64,000 nucleotides of DNA. It comes from Hevea brasiliensis (Eukaryota; Streptophyta; Magnoliopsida; Malpighiales; Euphorbiaceae). The DNA lies in the NCBI RefSeq assembly GCF_030052815.1, contig NC_079509.1:45192750-45256749 (forward strand), written 5' to 3'. Numbering within the stretch: position 1 is the stretch's first letter; each line of letters starts with the position of its first letter. Positions 9,301 to 21,459 of this stretch are shown one piece after another. A program made the position numbers and the translations under genes. The notes under the pieces are model-generated. The model was not told where the DNA came from and did not search any database. It worked only from the letters and a program-made list of their open reading frames with translations.

Positions 9301-10964
9301 TTTCCCCCACACTGATCTTCTCATTATTCCTTAACTTGAGCTTTGTAGTGCATAATTCCTTAAGGAATTTAGCATACCTGGAAATTTGTTTGATCGCATC
9401 AAGTAAAGGTATATTAACCTCTACCTTCCTGAAAGTCTCCAAAATTTCTTTCTCTTGTCCTTCTTTCTTAGTCTTGGCCAACCTGTAGGGGAATGGAGGA
9501 AGAACAAAATTATTAACCTTATTCAGTTTAGGTTCAGTATTTACCTCAACTTCAGGAACTTCAGACTCTTTTGCTCCTTGCTTCTTCCTTTTCATTGACT
9601 CATTTGGAATATAGTTATCAACTTTTTTTCCACTCTGCAACATTATAGCACTTGCATTTTCTCTGGGATTCATTATTGTTTGTGATGGAAGCTTTCCAGA
9701 ACCTTGAGCTTCCAGCTTACTCACAGATGAAGCTAACTGACCAATCTGCCTCTTTATGTTTTGAATGCTATTTCTGATCTCCTGTTGAAACTATTGCATA
9801 TTGTTAGCCATAGCCTTAACAATTTCATTGAGTGACATACCTTGATTTGAGGGAGGCAGAGGGTTGATTCCTGCTGCTGGTATCAGTTTTGGATACGTTG
9901 ATTCCCATAACTCAAATTGGAATGATCTCGCCATCCTGGATTATAAGTATTAGAAAAGGGATCATACCTGCATTGTGGCTATCCATAATTTCCTACTGCA
10001 TTAACATGTTGCATTGATTCATCTTCTTATAATGCAAGACACATGTCAGTAGCATGACCCAAACTCGAACAAATTCCACACATCTTAATAGTTTGCATAT
10101 TCTCTACAGCCAATTGCCTCACCAAAGAAGTTAAATCAGAAATCTATTTCTCAAGGTTAGATGTACTTACCTCATTAACCTTCTTAGGTGTGTTAGCAAT
10201 CAACCTCCTTGCATCTTCTGGTGTTTTGTTAACCAAAGCTCCTCCACTAGCAGCATCTATCATACTGCAGTCCATTGGTAGAAGTCCTTCATAGTAATGC
10301 TAAATCAAAAGCTGCTCACTTATTTGATGATGGGAATAACTTGTACACAGCTTCTTAAATCTCTCCCAATACTCATACAAACTCTCTCCATTATACTACC
10401 GAATGCTACAAATTTCTTTTCTTATGTTGGCAACACGGGAAGCAGGAAAATACTTCTCCAAAAATATCCGTTTCATCTCATTCCATGAGTTGACGGATCC
10501 AGAAGGAAGGTAATACAACCAATCCTTAGCTGTGCCTTCCAGTGAGAAAGGGAAAGCCCGAAGCTTGATCTAGTCCTCTAAAACTCCTTGAGGTTTCATG
10601 CTGGAACACACAACATGAAATTCCTTTAAATGCTTATATGGATCCTCACTTGAAAGACCATAAAACTTAGGCAACAAATGGATTAGTCCAGATTTTAACT
10701 CAAAAGCAACATTTAAAGCAAGGTATTGAATACACAAAGGCTGTTGGTTTAGATTAGAAGCAGCCAACTCTTTCAAAGTTCTAGTAGCCATGGTTTCGTT
10801 TTCGAAATTTGAATCCAAATCCGAACTTAATTCCCTTGGAGATTAGACTCCTTCAGATGTACTTGAAATCTGCTTAGATTGCTTAGCTAATTTTCTCAAC
10901 TGTTTAGCTGCTTTTTCTACTTCTAGATTAAAGATCAACTCACCAGATTGGGAAGTTCTTGTCA
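9278..10964 (-). pseudogene. gag of the reverse Athila-like element
   Basis: The ATG at 10964 (reverse) begins a Lys-rich N-terminus; a stop follows after about 40 codons. The retroelement gag core resumes at 10818-10570 (contains 'RTLKELAASNLNQQPLCIQY', typical of Athila gag) and continues through scattered stops. A CX2CX4HX4C zinc knuckle, CGICSSLGHATDMC, is encoded at about 10075-10034. The linker to protease (9724-9278, 148 codons open) contains the Athila-typical 'NPRENASAI' segment. Gag packages element RNA in virus-like particles. Several stops prevent that here. Confidence 0.75.
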
Positions 10965-11249
10965 TAAACAAAAAGAAATCAAAGTAAAAATAGAAAAATG
11001 CCTCAAAACCATAGAAAACAATGGAATTTGGCCTTAAGAGGGTGGGGCCAATGAATTCATTAGTCTTGTTCAGAACGTCATTTCCTTCAAAAATAGTATA
11101 GAACACCCTTCTAATTCAACCAAAAATCTACAAATAAATAGTAACACCATAATTTTTCTTTTTGAAAACCTGAAAACAGCAACACTTCACAAACAAAGTT
11201 AATAACAAAATATCCTAACACTGAAAACACGAAATCCAATAAACTTCAG
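10965..11249 (-). other. 5' leader of the reverse Athila-like element
   Basis: About 285 bases between PBS and gag ATG. An 87-codon reverse frame (11106-10843) spans leader and gag start but is mostly Phe/Tyr-rich low-complexity sequence. I see no other feature. Confidence 0.5.
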
Positions 11250-11267
11250 TCCTCGACAACGATGCCA
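11250..11267 (-). other. PBS of the reverse Athila-like element (tRNA-Asp type)
   Basis: Reverse reading TGGCATCGTTGTCGAGGA, 8 bases inside the 5' LTR. It matches the tRNA-Asp-type PBS of Athila/Tat elements with two or three changes. The same type of site occurs at 32218-32235 in the second Athila-like element. Confidence 0.8.
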
Positions 11268-11275
11268 AAATTTCT

Positions 11276-12970
11276 TGATGGTTGCAATCCATCAAAAATT
11301 AAATAAACTGAAATAACAGTAATGAAATATTTTCTACAGTAAGTGATAATCCAGATTGAACCCTAGAGACTGTGTTACTAAATTTTGTGCACTTGTGCAA
11401 CAGGAAAAGAAAAGGTGGGGGGGGGGGGGGGGTTGTAACACTAAATCAGAAGAAAGAAATCACGTTCAGAAATTAAACAACTAAATTTAAATATGAAACT
11501 CTTAAATTAAACAAACTTCAGTTCAAGGTAATTCACATTCCTATGCATGACTTGATCATAGACAAAAGAAATACAATTATTTCTTATTGAATACTTAACG
11601 TAGATTTACCAAACAGTAAGGTAAAACCCCTGACTTTCCTATACTCATCAATTCGAGTCCAGCACTTTTGTTGACTCTAATTATTAACTGAATTGGTATT
11701 AAGCAATCCTCATCAAATTAATAACTGCTTTATGAATAGGAAGTAGTTAAGCTGAACAATGATTTATGAAGCATAAATCATTTAATTCACCCTATTGTTT
11801 TCTTAGATTATTATTGAAAACTGGGATCATAATCAATAAAACCTAATTGCTACTCACATTCAATCTTACACAACAATTACGGATTATGAAGATGAATTAG
11901 CAATTGATCAAATCAAACAATTAACTAATATGCCTTTTTAGCAAATCATTCAATAGATCAAAAATAATTAAATCAGGAAATAATAGATATTAAAAAAAGC
12001 ATAATTTAAATTAAGAACCTGATCTCACAAATCATGCATAAGAACTAGAATCCCTTATACTGAATTTAGAACTTAGCCACTCATGTTCATGGCTTACAGA
12101 AAATTGAAGAAAAATAAAGAAGAAATCTAAAAAGAGAATGGAGAATGAAGGTCTTCTATGGTGTTTGAAGGTTTGAATGGTTGTCTCTCCGCTGCTGCCA
12201 AAGATGACCTTTATAATCCAAAACCTAATCCACAAACTTGGAAAGCTTTTGAATTTCGAAAAGATAGATTCTCTGCTCTGTAATCACAACTAATTTTCAG
12301 CCTATTCCCTTGCGATTCTGCCTTTGCCTTCTTTAGGAAAGTTGTAGCCCTACTTCTTAGCTTTCCAATGGGTACTCAATTGCCCAAATTGGAGGTCTAC
12401 AGCCCAAGTTATGGGCTAAAAACTAAAACTGGTTCTGACAAATAGTCCATCCCATAATTTTGACTTCATTGTTGTTTTTGACAATTAAAATGGCCTTATC
12501 TCACTTCTAGCCCTTCACAACAGTTGTAGAGGTAGCTCTTAAGGTTCAATTGGGCCTAGGTTTGCTTCATTTGGACCTCCGGAGCTCCAGATATAAAATA
12601 AATCCCAAGACTGGTCGTGACAAATCAAGTATGGGCTTTTGCAATAGATCCATAACTCATTTTGTCAACCTTGGATACTGATTTGAGCTTTGGTCCCTCT
12701 TTGTCATTTGTAGAGCTCGAACTTAGTTTTTTCAATGAATTAAACAGCATTAAATTTGGAGACCCACAACTTTAGAAACACCTGAAAAATACAACAAATG
12801 TCAAATTAATGTAAATGTTGAAAATTTATATATTTAACACAATTATTCCAACAACTCTCTAAAAATATGCCTAATTGATAATTATACTTTAATCAACTAA
12901 ATTAGGCATAAAAATACACTAGAAACACTAAATGTGATGGGAGTAAAATTAATAAATTATGCACTTATCA
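11276..12970 (-). repeat. 5' LTR of the reverse Athila-like element
   Basis: 1695 bp, TG...CA, and about as long as the 3' LTR without its TRIM insertion. It preserves the unoccupied TRIM target (AGAGAATGGAGAATGAAGG, about 12136-12154), which fixes the limits of that later insertion. It contains a poly-G run at about 11417-11432. Confidence 0.88.
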
Positions 12971-12975
12971 ATATT

Positions 12976-14819
12976 CTTTTTGAAGTTGAGGGTCTTGGAT
13001 ATGTTGAATAACAACAAGCATAAATCTTTGATCTCTTGTCAGCATATTCAGTTGTTTTTTAGGTTCATCAGTTGTAGAAGATTCGGAGAGGATTTCGTCA
13101 AGATGGAGGGCTTGATTGTCTTCTGAAGAAGATGAAATAGTGTCTTCGGAATCAGATTCAATCAAAAGGGCTTCAAGTTTACACAAAGTTTCTTTTTCAA
13201 GTTAGAACTAATGGATTCTTCTGTTGAGCTTATAATATTTTGCAATGTGACCTTTCTTGCCACATCTATAGCAAGTAATGTCTCTTCTGGAAGTGGAATA
13301 GGAATCATGGGGCTTTTGAGAAGCTCTTTAGTGTTTTCTAGTGTAAGATTTTCTTTTGGAGGGTCTGTCTTGGTAGTAAGAGGATTTAAGTTTAGAGAGG
13401 TATTTCTTATGCTTTCGATGTCTTTTGGTTTGGCAATCTGTGCAGGGTTTGGAGGTTGAAGAGGAAGATGGCTTTTGGTGGGAAATATTGAATTGTTGGC
13501 AAAAGGTTCCAAGTTCTTTCTTGGTTTTTTGGAGTTCCCATTGAAGTTGTTTCTGAAGCTTAAGATCTTGGCAAATCTCTAAGCCTTCTTTCTGGGTGAA
13601 GCTAATGAGTTCTCCATAAGTGAGCTGATCATAAGGAATTTTTTCATTGTTCTATTCCTTGATCTTATTTCGAACCTTTTCACCAAGGAGAGGAGGGAGG
13701 CCAGCAAGGAATTTCTCCTTCCACAATGGCAAGTTAGAGTCTTCTCGAAGCATAACTCTGGTAAGGAAAGTATCCTTATACCATTTGAAGTTGCTAAGCT
13801 TTTTGCATTGAAGATTAGAAAGAAGTTCAACATTCTTGTCTTTGAGATGTGATGGATCTCCGATAAAGTGAAGAGTCAAGGCTAAGATGAGAGTGGCAAC
13901 AACATTTTGAATTGGTCTATCATGCTCATCAAGTATTGGTTCTTGATCTTCATCAAGTTCAACAGACTTTAGAATCTCAAGTTTCTACTGGGGAGTGAGA
14001 TAATAATCCCACCATCCTTTAAGTTGACCTGAGAATCCTGCTATGAGAAGTTCCACAATAGCTTGGTCAGTGGTGCCTGTCTAGGTTCGATAGGCATTGG
14101 CCGCCATAGTCATTTGCTGAAAGATGTTGAGGATATTGTATTCAGACATTCCATCTATGTTCCATTCATAGACAGAAGAAGCATTATAGCGGCTTTGGGA
14201 GAGGGCACTCGGTTTGTCTTCCAGATTGATATCTGGAGCAGTGGCTCTTGGATAGTAAAGTCGTTGAGGATTCTGCCAATAAACTTTATTTACTTCTGGA
14301 AGAGTTTCTTCTTTAAAAGCATTCTCTTCATCAGAAGATTGTTTCATTACATTGACAGAGGCTTCAAGAGTGTCTGGAATGACGACATTGGACTTTGTAG
14401 AAGTGGACGGAAGTTGATTCAGGCGATCTTGAATGGCTTGAAGAAATTCTTCCCTATTCTTTTGTTGGAGACTAGACAGAGAATTCCTTTAAACTGCAAA
14501 GGGCTTGAGAGCTGGAGCTTTCATCCTTGTTCCACGGAGGGAGTGATGGTAGTTGGGTGCTGAATTTGCTTTTGAAGATCATTTAACTGGTTTCTAATAG
14601 TATGAAGATGACTATTGGTCTAGTTGTTCTGCTGGATGATATTCTCAAGATCCCTGTCAGTATTTTTCTCACTTTTAAGTTTGAATGGGGAGGCTGTGAG
14701 GGTAGTTTTATGGTGTTTAATCTGGAGTTCTCGGAGTGGTGGGTGGACAGATTGAATCTATTCACCTCTTGAGGTTTGCTAGGAAGTTGATTCAGAGAGT
14801 GGGTTTAAGGTTTTAGAAG
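12976..14819 (-). pseudogene. Pararetrovirus-like coat-protein region
   Basis: Reverse-strand coding remnant. From upstream: an Asn/Gln-rich coiled-coil stretch (about 14760-14560), a segment at 14347-14081 (88 codons open), and a conserved coat-protein core at 13879-13652 (75 codons, 'WKEKFLAGLPPLLGEKV'). A zinc knuckle follows at about 13265-13230, then an acidic, Ser-rich tail (13186-12968, 'SDSEDTISSSSED'). The knuckle reads C-x2-C-x4-H with Tyr (codon 13234-13232) in place of the last Cys. Stops and frame changes occur at about 13990, 13650 and 13200. The Athila-like element cuts the region at its 3' side. The capsid role is inferred from domain order. Confidence 0.6.
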
Positions 14820-15314
14820 CAAAAGGATTTTTCATATTATTTTCAAAAGCATAAATTTCAAACCAATAAAAAAAAATATGCGTTTGATGCTCATGAATGA
14901 ATGCATAAAATCCTTCTTGGATTTCCTGCCTTTTATTCATGAAGTGTTTGAAAAACAAAAGTCTTTTGTCATGATTATGAGGAGCATAAAAATCTTTTTG
15001 AAGATAAGCTTTGTCAACCTGAAAATCCTTTTGAAGGACGTTTAAGTCAGCTTCTACATTCTAAGTCACAGAGGAGAAAGTTGGAGATGTGGGTCTGGGT
15101 TGTTCTTCAGGAGTGGAATAGATAGGTCTCAGTATGGTAGTATAAAAGTCAGCAGTTTGCATCAAAGTTATTCTTGGTATGTCAAAAGTTGAATGTCTAG
15201 GCAAGTCCGGGATCTGAGTAAAATGTTATATGGTTGTCGGATAATTTACTATAGAGGGTGTTCTGGTCAGTGGTAGGTCAATTACAATAGGTAGTTGTGA
15301 AATTCTTCCAAGGT
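14820..15314 (-). pseudogene. Linker between movement-protein-like and coat-protein-like regions
   Basis: Reverse-strand sequence rich in aromatic and Lys residues (for example a 'HDKRLLFFKHFMNKR' stretch near 15000-14930), broken by several stops. No catalytic motif is recognised. It is continuous in orientation with both neighbours, so it is treated as part of the same decayed polyprotein. Confidence 0.4.
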
Positions 15315-16465
15315 CTATAGTTCCAGAGGAAGAGGCAGTATCAAAAGAGCATCTGGAAGTTGAGGGTTTTCTAAAAAAAAGAGCCTTACTTTCCCATCAG
15401 GGTATTTGGCGATTTCTTTGAGTTGGGTATTTAGGTTGGATGGAGGCAATGGTTGGGGTCTTGTGGCTCCTTCTAGGATCCAGTCTTCAGGGAGTGAGAC
15501 TTCATTCCATTTGATGGCTTTAGGAATGACAGCATTGGCTCCTGTAAGGTCAATTTGGAGGAGGAGGGTTTCTCCTTTCTGACTGTGAATAAGAACTTTA
15601 GAAGCAAAAGTAGTCATCATGGCTTTGTAATGAACTTTTAAAATCAAAGCAACAGGAATGGATCTAGGAAGCATTTTATAATTATGAGTTTTAATTTGTA
15701 AAACAAGACTATCAAGCAAATTTCTATCATTTAAAGAAATAGTTAAGTTTGGATAGCATTCAAAAGAAAGGTATCAACTGGATAACTTTTAACAACTGTC
15801 CCTGAACTTATATAGTTGTAACACTATAGTCCTTTAACTTTAAAATGTAACATAAAACCCCCTATACTTTCAAATTTTGCATAGTAAAATCCTTCTAACT
15901 TTCAATTATTGATTTTTCAGTTAGAAACTAATACGAATAGCTCCCGCATGGCGCTTAGTCAACATTTCTCTCTCATCTCTTATGCAAAGTGTAAAATTTT
16001 TAGGCATGAAAAATTATTCTGTCTATAGAGAAAAGAATGATTCAATTTACACATGGCTTGAGAAAGAAAAGAGAAATGCTGACTAAGCTCCATATTGAAA
16101 CTGTCCAGGTCAGCGTCTAACTGAAAAACTGGTAATTAGAGGTTAGAGGGATTTTACTGTGTAAAATTTAAAAGTTGATGAGGTTTTATGTTATATTTTT
16201 AAGTTGAGAGACTGTAATGTTACAACTAGATAAATTCAGGGACAATTGTCAAAATTTATCCGGTATCAACCACCTCATTAAAGGGAGGAATAGGTGGCTA
16301 GCCAGCCAAAAATACCGATTCAATTTAGTTGCTTCAATGGCAAAACTATTGCTCCTGTTCAAATTCTCAATAATACTAATCCAATAACTCATCCAGGAGT
16401 TTATACTACATTAATCATCCTTAATGGTGATTCTGAAAGTGAAGGTGCAAACTCCAAATTCAAAA
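15315..16465 (-). pseudogene. Pararetrovirus-like movement protein remnant, split by a MITE
   Basis: The C-terminal part is open for about 134 codons at 15719-15315, and coding sequence extends a further 20 codons upstream to the MITE border at 15779. Beyond the MITE (16271 to about 16465) the reverse strand continues in similar style but with stops. The composition and the 'IPVALILKVHYKAM' segment resemble the 30K-type movement proteins of caulimovirids, which move virus through plasmodesmata. The call is by resemblance and position upstream of the coat-protein region. The gene is broken by stops and the insertion. Confidence 0.55.
15779..16261. mobile_element. MULE-type MITE, about 480 bp
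   Basis: Terminal inverted repeats of more than 100 bp. The left end begins GGATAACTTTTAACAACTGTCCC and the right end read inward begins GGATAAATTTTGACAATTGTCCC. The element is flanked by the 9-bp direct repeat GGTATCAAC (15770-15778 and 16262-16270), the TSD length of Mutator-like elements. It has no coding capacity and is inserted in the movement-protein-like region. Confidence 0.85.
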
Positions 16466-17000
16466 ATCTATTGATAGTGATTTCAAAAATCAGAGTTTTT
16501 ATGTAAAACTCCACATCAACATACTTCACTTACGGAATTACCATGCTTAAAGTCAATAATCTCTTTCTTACGTGAAATATCTTAGCAATATGTGAATTAT
16601 TTTTTTATTAATAAAAATAATTAAAAATACTATTTTAATGCTACATCAGCAAAATATTATGTTTGCTAACAAAGAGTTACTACAAGGTATCACTTTGTTA
16701 CAAAGTAAATCTCAGATCCTAGAGTGAAAATGAGCAAAACTACATAATACTTTTTTTATAATTTTCACTTTTTTGTTTCATTCCACGTCAGCATATTTCT
16801 TTTCCATGTCAACATCTTTTTGTTCCACATCAGCATTTTTTAGAGAAGATGGAAAGTCGTCCTTTGCTAACGATGTGAACCTCAGGGTACCGTTTTGTCA
16901 CAAAATGAATCACAGATGCTAAAGTGAAAAATAGGTAAAATCACAAGGTACTTTTTTATAATTTTCCCTTTATATTATTCCATTTTAGTCTCTTAATATT
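16466..17000. repeat. AT-rich DNA with a 120-bp direct repeat
   Basis: No gene. Two related copies of about 120 bp, at about 16671-16790 and 16862-16980, share 'gctaac...gtatcac/gtaccg...tttgt(t/c)acaaa' and 'ttttttataatttt'. Short 'ccacgtcagc' motifs lie between them. They may be remnants of another transposon. I could not find TIRs or an LTR. Confidence 0.5.
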
Positions 17001-19679
17001 TTATATTTTATTTTTTCTCTATATTTTTAATAAAACTTTATTTAAAAATATATTTTTTTCCATCTTTATTATTAAAAATCCAAGTCTTTCTAACACTCAT
17101 TTAAAAGGAGGTAGAGTAAAATAGAAGTTTTAAAGAATTTTTTTTAATATTTTTTGAACCTTTATAGTTTTTTGTTGTTTTAGAAGAAATGAAAATTAAA
17201 AAAAAAAAGGAAGGTTTTTAAATGAAAAACTTAACCCCCAATTTACGGATTAAAAATAAAGATTTATGAAGATTTTAAAAAATTTTCAAATATCTTATTT
17301 TAAAATCATGATTTCCTATAAACATAAATATATGATTATAAAATCTTACAAAATCTTTCAATTACTTTACAAAACCTCATCAAAAGATTATGAACATGTT
17401 TCAATACCTAAAAACAAACAATAATAGATAAGAAACTAGAAAAAAATTATTTTAACTTTTATCAGTCCCTTAATTTTAATATATGAATGAATGATATGTA
17501 ATTAATCAAATCAGATTAATAAATTTAGTATAATATATGACAGTTAACTGGTAACATACCTCATTAAAATTTAAAATGAGAATTTCTAATCAGTTGTGAA
17601 ATTTAAAAATTTGAAAAATAGAAAAAAAATTGTTATAGCGGTGGCAATTGATTTGTTCTCATTAACATTAATCCTAACAAATTAATTAGGTGATGCGGCA
17701 GATAAGAAGAGAACGTTAATGAGATGACGGTTCGAACGTTCAGTTTTGAAAAACTGAATTGGCACTGACAGGCCCTTGAGTAATGAAACTCTTTGTTTTT
17801 TTTTTCCTCTTCTAGTCTCTCTTAAAGCTTGCCCTTGTCATTCACATAGGCTTGGCATTTTTTCATCACCGCGTGAAACATCTTAGTGCTCAGTCCTCTA
17901 TTAAAATAAATAAATAAATAAATAAGTCAACTCAGAAACAATTTGAAAATGATGAAATGATTTTTATTTAATAATAGTAAAATTATTTAATTGAAATTGT
18001 CTTTTGACTCTGATCTTTATTTGAAAATCACTTAGAATCTGTTTGGAGCTGCGATGGAGATGAAAAAAGAGCAGATTAAAACTGAGTTTTCTCTATCCAA
18101 AATCAAGGTTTTGCAAAAGTATCAAAAGTGAGGCTTTTTCAAAACTCACGTTTTGTGACAAACGGGCAGCAGATTTTAAAGTTTATGTGTTCAAAAATGC
18201 CCTTAATAATTTAATAGAATTACAATTATACCACTATAGAAGTCATCCTTTTTTCATCCATTTGTTCTCTTCCGCCCATATTCAGCCACTGTTCTCTAAG
18301 TTCTTCCTCTGTCTCTCTTTGAGCACTCATCAGTCATTAAAACCTCTTCCTCTCATGACCATCTCATGGAAACCTTCCCTTCCTCTTCTTTGCACTATCT
18401 TCAAATACCATTTTTGAAAAAAACTTTGAAAAAAAATCTTTTTCTTTATTTCTGTTTCTACTTCTCCTCCTCCTTCCAATGAAACCCTTCCCAAAGCACC
18501 ATCACTAGCCTTCAAAAAGGTCTCGCTTAGGTCTCCCATACTAGGTGTTGCGGCTAATTTTTTTGTTAACGAAGTGGGCAGGGGTCTCTATCTTTGTGGG
18601 TGTGTTGCCCTTCCGGGTGCTCTTGACCTAGCGAGTCTATTAATAAGAAAATAAAAATTGGCATGTTTCGAGGTATTGTTCTATTATGTTCAATCCAATC
18701 TTTGATTTTATTTTTGTTTTGCTGTTTTTAAGTTATAACTTATAGGAAGAAATTAGAATTTATTTATTGCCCCCATTTTATTTGTTTGATGTCTACACAT
18801 TTTTGCTTCATTTTCTTTGAAATGGATGATGTAAAGTCTAGGTTTTAAGTACAAGTAATATACGCTTATGTGAAATGCTTGATGTTGATAACATTGTAAA
18901 GTGCAGCGGAAGTGGGAAAGAGGAAGAGCTCAACTGTGAGTATTTCCCTTTCAGGGACGTGGGACAGGAGATGATTTTCTGAGTTTGCCCTGTTGGCTTG
19001 CCCAATGGTCATAGTGCCTCATATCACAATTTAATTTGAACTCTTCTCTTTCAAGGATTCATTCAGGGATTAGAGTGGAATGGAAATTTCACCTATGCTC
19101 GCCATATCTATCTGAAATTCATATATATGCTGATTGTTATTATTTTCAATGACAAAGCCTTTGATTTAGTATGACAGTGTGTGATTGGCAGCAGCCTTAG
19201 AGCTAGGCAATGAGCCTTTTAAAGGTTTTCTATTTTCTTCTCTGTTTTATTTGTTTTAGTTTATTTTATGGCTCCTCTCAATACGTGGGCTTGATAAAGA
19301 GTGTAAATTTGTTCGAGTCCCAAGGGGGCCTCATTATATTCTCTCAAGTATGATTTTGAGTATCCCATTTTGTGGCATGTTCTGTTGTACTTGTTAGTTT
19401 AGTCCATTTAATTGTCTTAATGAGCTTAAATGCTAACAATAAGTTAATGATCTAGTTGTTAAAATAAGAAAAAAGAGGGAAGAAATCCCTTAACTGATAC
19501 TTGACGGATTGAAGATTTCTTGTTAGTTTCCCATTGCATTGTTTCTCTATTAAAGTTAATCCTGGTGAATGAGTCGTGACATGTGTCCATTAGTTTTTTT
19601 TTTAATTGATAGATAAACACATGTAATAGATTTTGCTGCAATTCATTCTCCCTCAACAAACCATACAAGCCTACAATTT
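17001..19679. other. Unassigned AT-rich sequence
   Basis: No convincing gene, RNA or element boundary. The few ORFs (18187-18417 forward, 18539-18330 reverse, 19668-19459 reverse) are short, overlap on opposite strands and show no recognisable domain. A TAAA run lies near 17910. An 'aatctgtttggagctgcgatgg' stretch at 18032 resembles ends of some plant MITEs, but no partner TIR was found. Confidence 0.4.
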
Positions 19680-21215
19680 AGAGGTGGTTTGAATTGGGTA
19701 CTAACTTAAAATTTGAAGGCTAAAAAGATTTTAGAAAAATAAACACAAAGAAGGGAAGAAGAAGAATGATGACACAATTGATTTATACATGTTTGGCTAT
19801 CCCAAGCTTACATTCTCTCCTCAAGGCACTTCTTGAGAGTTAACTCTATCATTATCCTCTTTAGGTGAAAATCAAATCCCTTACAAAATCACAAGAGCAA
19901 AACCTTGCTCTTTTACAATCCTTTTCTCTTACAATAGCAATTTAACGCTAAAAAAACTCGTTACAATAAATACTCTCAACATATCTACTTTTAATCTCAG
20001 AACAAAAGAAATTTATATCTCAAAATAAGCTCTCAAGAAATTAATTATAAAAGCTCAAGTTCTAGAGAGAGAAAGAGTAGAAAGGCTTTAACACACAATA
20101 AGTTTTCAAATAGGAAGTTGTTGTAACTCTTGTCCAGTTATAAATGGCACCCATTTATAGTTTTGGAAAGAAAATGAATATTAAGGTTGCATTAAATGCA
20201 AAAATAGTCATTCAACAATTTAAACCCTATTATTTCGAGTTTCAGAAAGCCAGGTTTAGCTGTTGAAATCTCTTACTTCGACTATCAAAAGTTAGACTAC
20301 CAAAATATCAAGTTTAAAAACTTGACTTTGGTTGCCAAAGTTTCTTCTGAACTAAATATCAAAAAGGCTTAAAAACAACATAACTTTTGTTCCTGAAGTT
20401 GGATTTTTGATCCATTTGAAGCATTGGAAAGATAATTCAATAAATTTAAAACGTTTTCAAAATCATTCAAAAATGAAAAATTAATTTGACTTTGCCTTGG
20501 TCAAGAAAAGGGTAAAAATGAGACACTAAGAAATTTCTTCAAAATACCTAGACTTAAACCACCACAATTAATCAAATGAGATTCACATGACACAAAAATA
20601 AATGAAAAAAATTGCATTGTAGAGTCCCATGATCTCATTTAACCTTGATTTGAAGCAATTTAATAATTTCGAATTTAGGACCTACAATCTTAAAACAAAT
20701 ACTTCTAATATAGATTAGTAGCGTGCTAAATGTTTATTATCATCAAGATATAGATTAAGACCCCTAGGTCCAATAATCTCTCATTTTTTATGATGATAAA
20801 TAATTAGTGGATGTAAGAAATTAAGTACAAGTGTAGTGTGTGATTTCCAAAAGTTCTTCCCCTTAGTGTACTCCCCTTTTCAAAAATAATAGATGCTTTA
20901 AAAGACATAATAAAAAGAGCGCATAAGAAAGGTCTTGACTTAATGAATGCAATGACATGATGTCATGATTCTTAAATGAATGATAGAGCAAGTGGCATTG
21001 CTAGATAAAAAATAATCCAATATATGAGCCAAAGATGAATCAATATATCATAAAATATCCAAGAAATATATCAAAATCCACTAGTTTATCAACTATCATC
21101 ATCATGTCAAGAAGCTAAAATTATATACATCAACTAGCTAAAAACATCCAAAAATATATTAAAAAAACATCCACTAGCTACTATCTCCCCCTTTTAGCAT
21201 TATCAAAATACTAAA
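19680..21215 (-). mobile_element. Possible LTR or 3' region of a decayed copia (SIRE-like) element
   Basis: Noncoding. At 21196-21183 the reverse strand reads AAAAGGGGGAGATAG, the kind of PPT that precedes the 3' LTR of SIRE-type copia elements. The following 1.5 kb has LTR-like composition, including 'tttataaatgg'-type TATA candidates on the reverse strand near 20150. No second LTR copy was found in the window, so the assignment is tentative. Confidence 0.35.
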
Positions 21216-21459
21216 GCCAAAGGGGAAGATGAACCAAAAATATCATCTCATTAAGAAACAAAAAAAGGAGATTAGGTATTTGAAGGTAGTAGAGTTGATG
21301 GATCTAATGGAGGAAACACAGAGGAGGAGAGAGAATATCTAAACCATCTTCTCCTCCATGCACTGCTAGTGCTATAGTATCTAAATTTGTCTATCCTCCA
21401 TCGATAGTTATTTATCCTCCATCTAAATCTATCTATCTTCCATCTGGATAGATCTATAC
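21216..21459 (-). other. Low-complexity remainder of the reverse element next to the solo LTR
   Basis: Contains short repeats of 'atctatctatcctccatct' type. Continuous with 26095 onward once the solo LTR is removed (TSD TATAC). No ORF. Confidence 0.4.

Larger units (their letters stand above)
4580..12970 (-). mobile_element. Athila-like Ty3/gypsy element, reverse, internally deleted
   Basis: Complete insertion bounded by LTRs 4580-7283 and 11276-12970, both TG...CA, with a perfect 5-bp TSD ATATT (4575-4579 and 12971-12975). The PBS after the 5' LTR (reverse reading, 11267-11250) is TGGCATCGTTGTCGAGGA, close to the tRNA-Asp type used by Athila/Tat elements. The PPT (reverse reading, 7296-7284) is GTGTGGAGGAAAT. 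Reverse-strand order is gag (10964 to about 9860), protease region (9724-8780), integrase C-terminal tail (8790-8320), 3' untranslated region. RT, RNase H and the integrase core are missing, so it is non-autonomous. It sits inside the pararetrovirus-like coat-protein region. Confidence 0.88.

Noticed and set aside
16294..16506. 70-codon forward ORF
   Set aside because: Probably an antisense shadow of the decayed reverse movement-protein-like region, though coding strand cannot be fully decided.
18187..18539. Two opposed short ORFs that could suggest a host gene
   Set aside because: They overlap on opposite strands, show no domain, and have no splice or promoter support.
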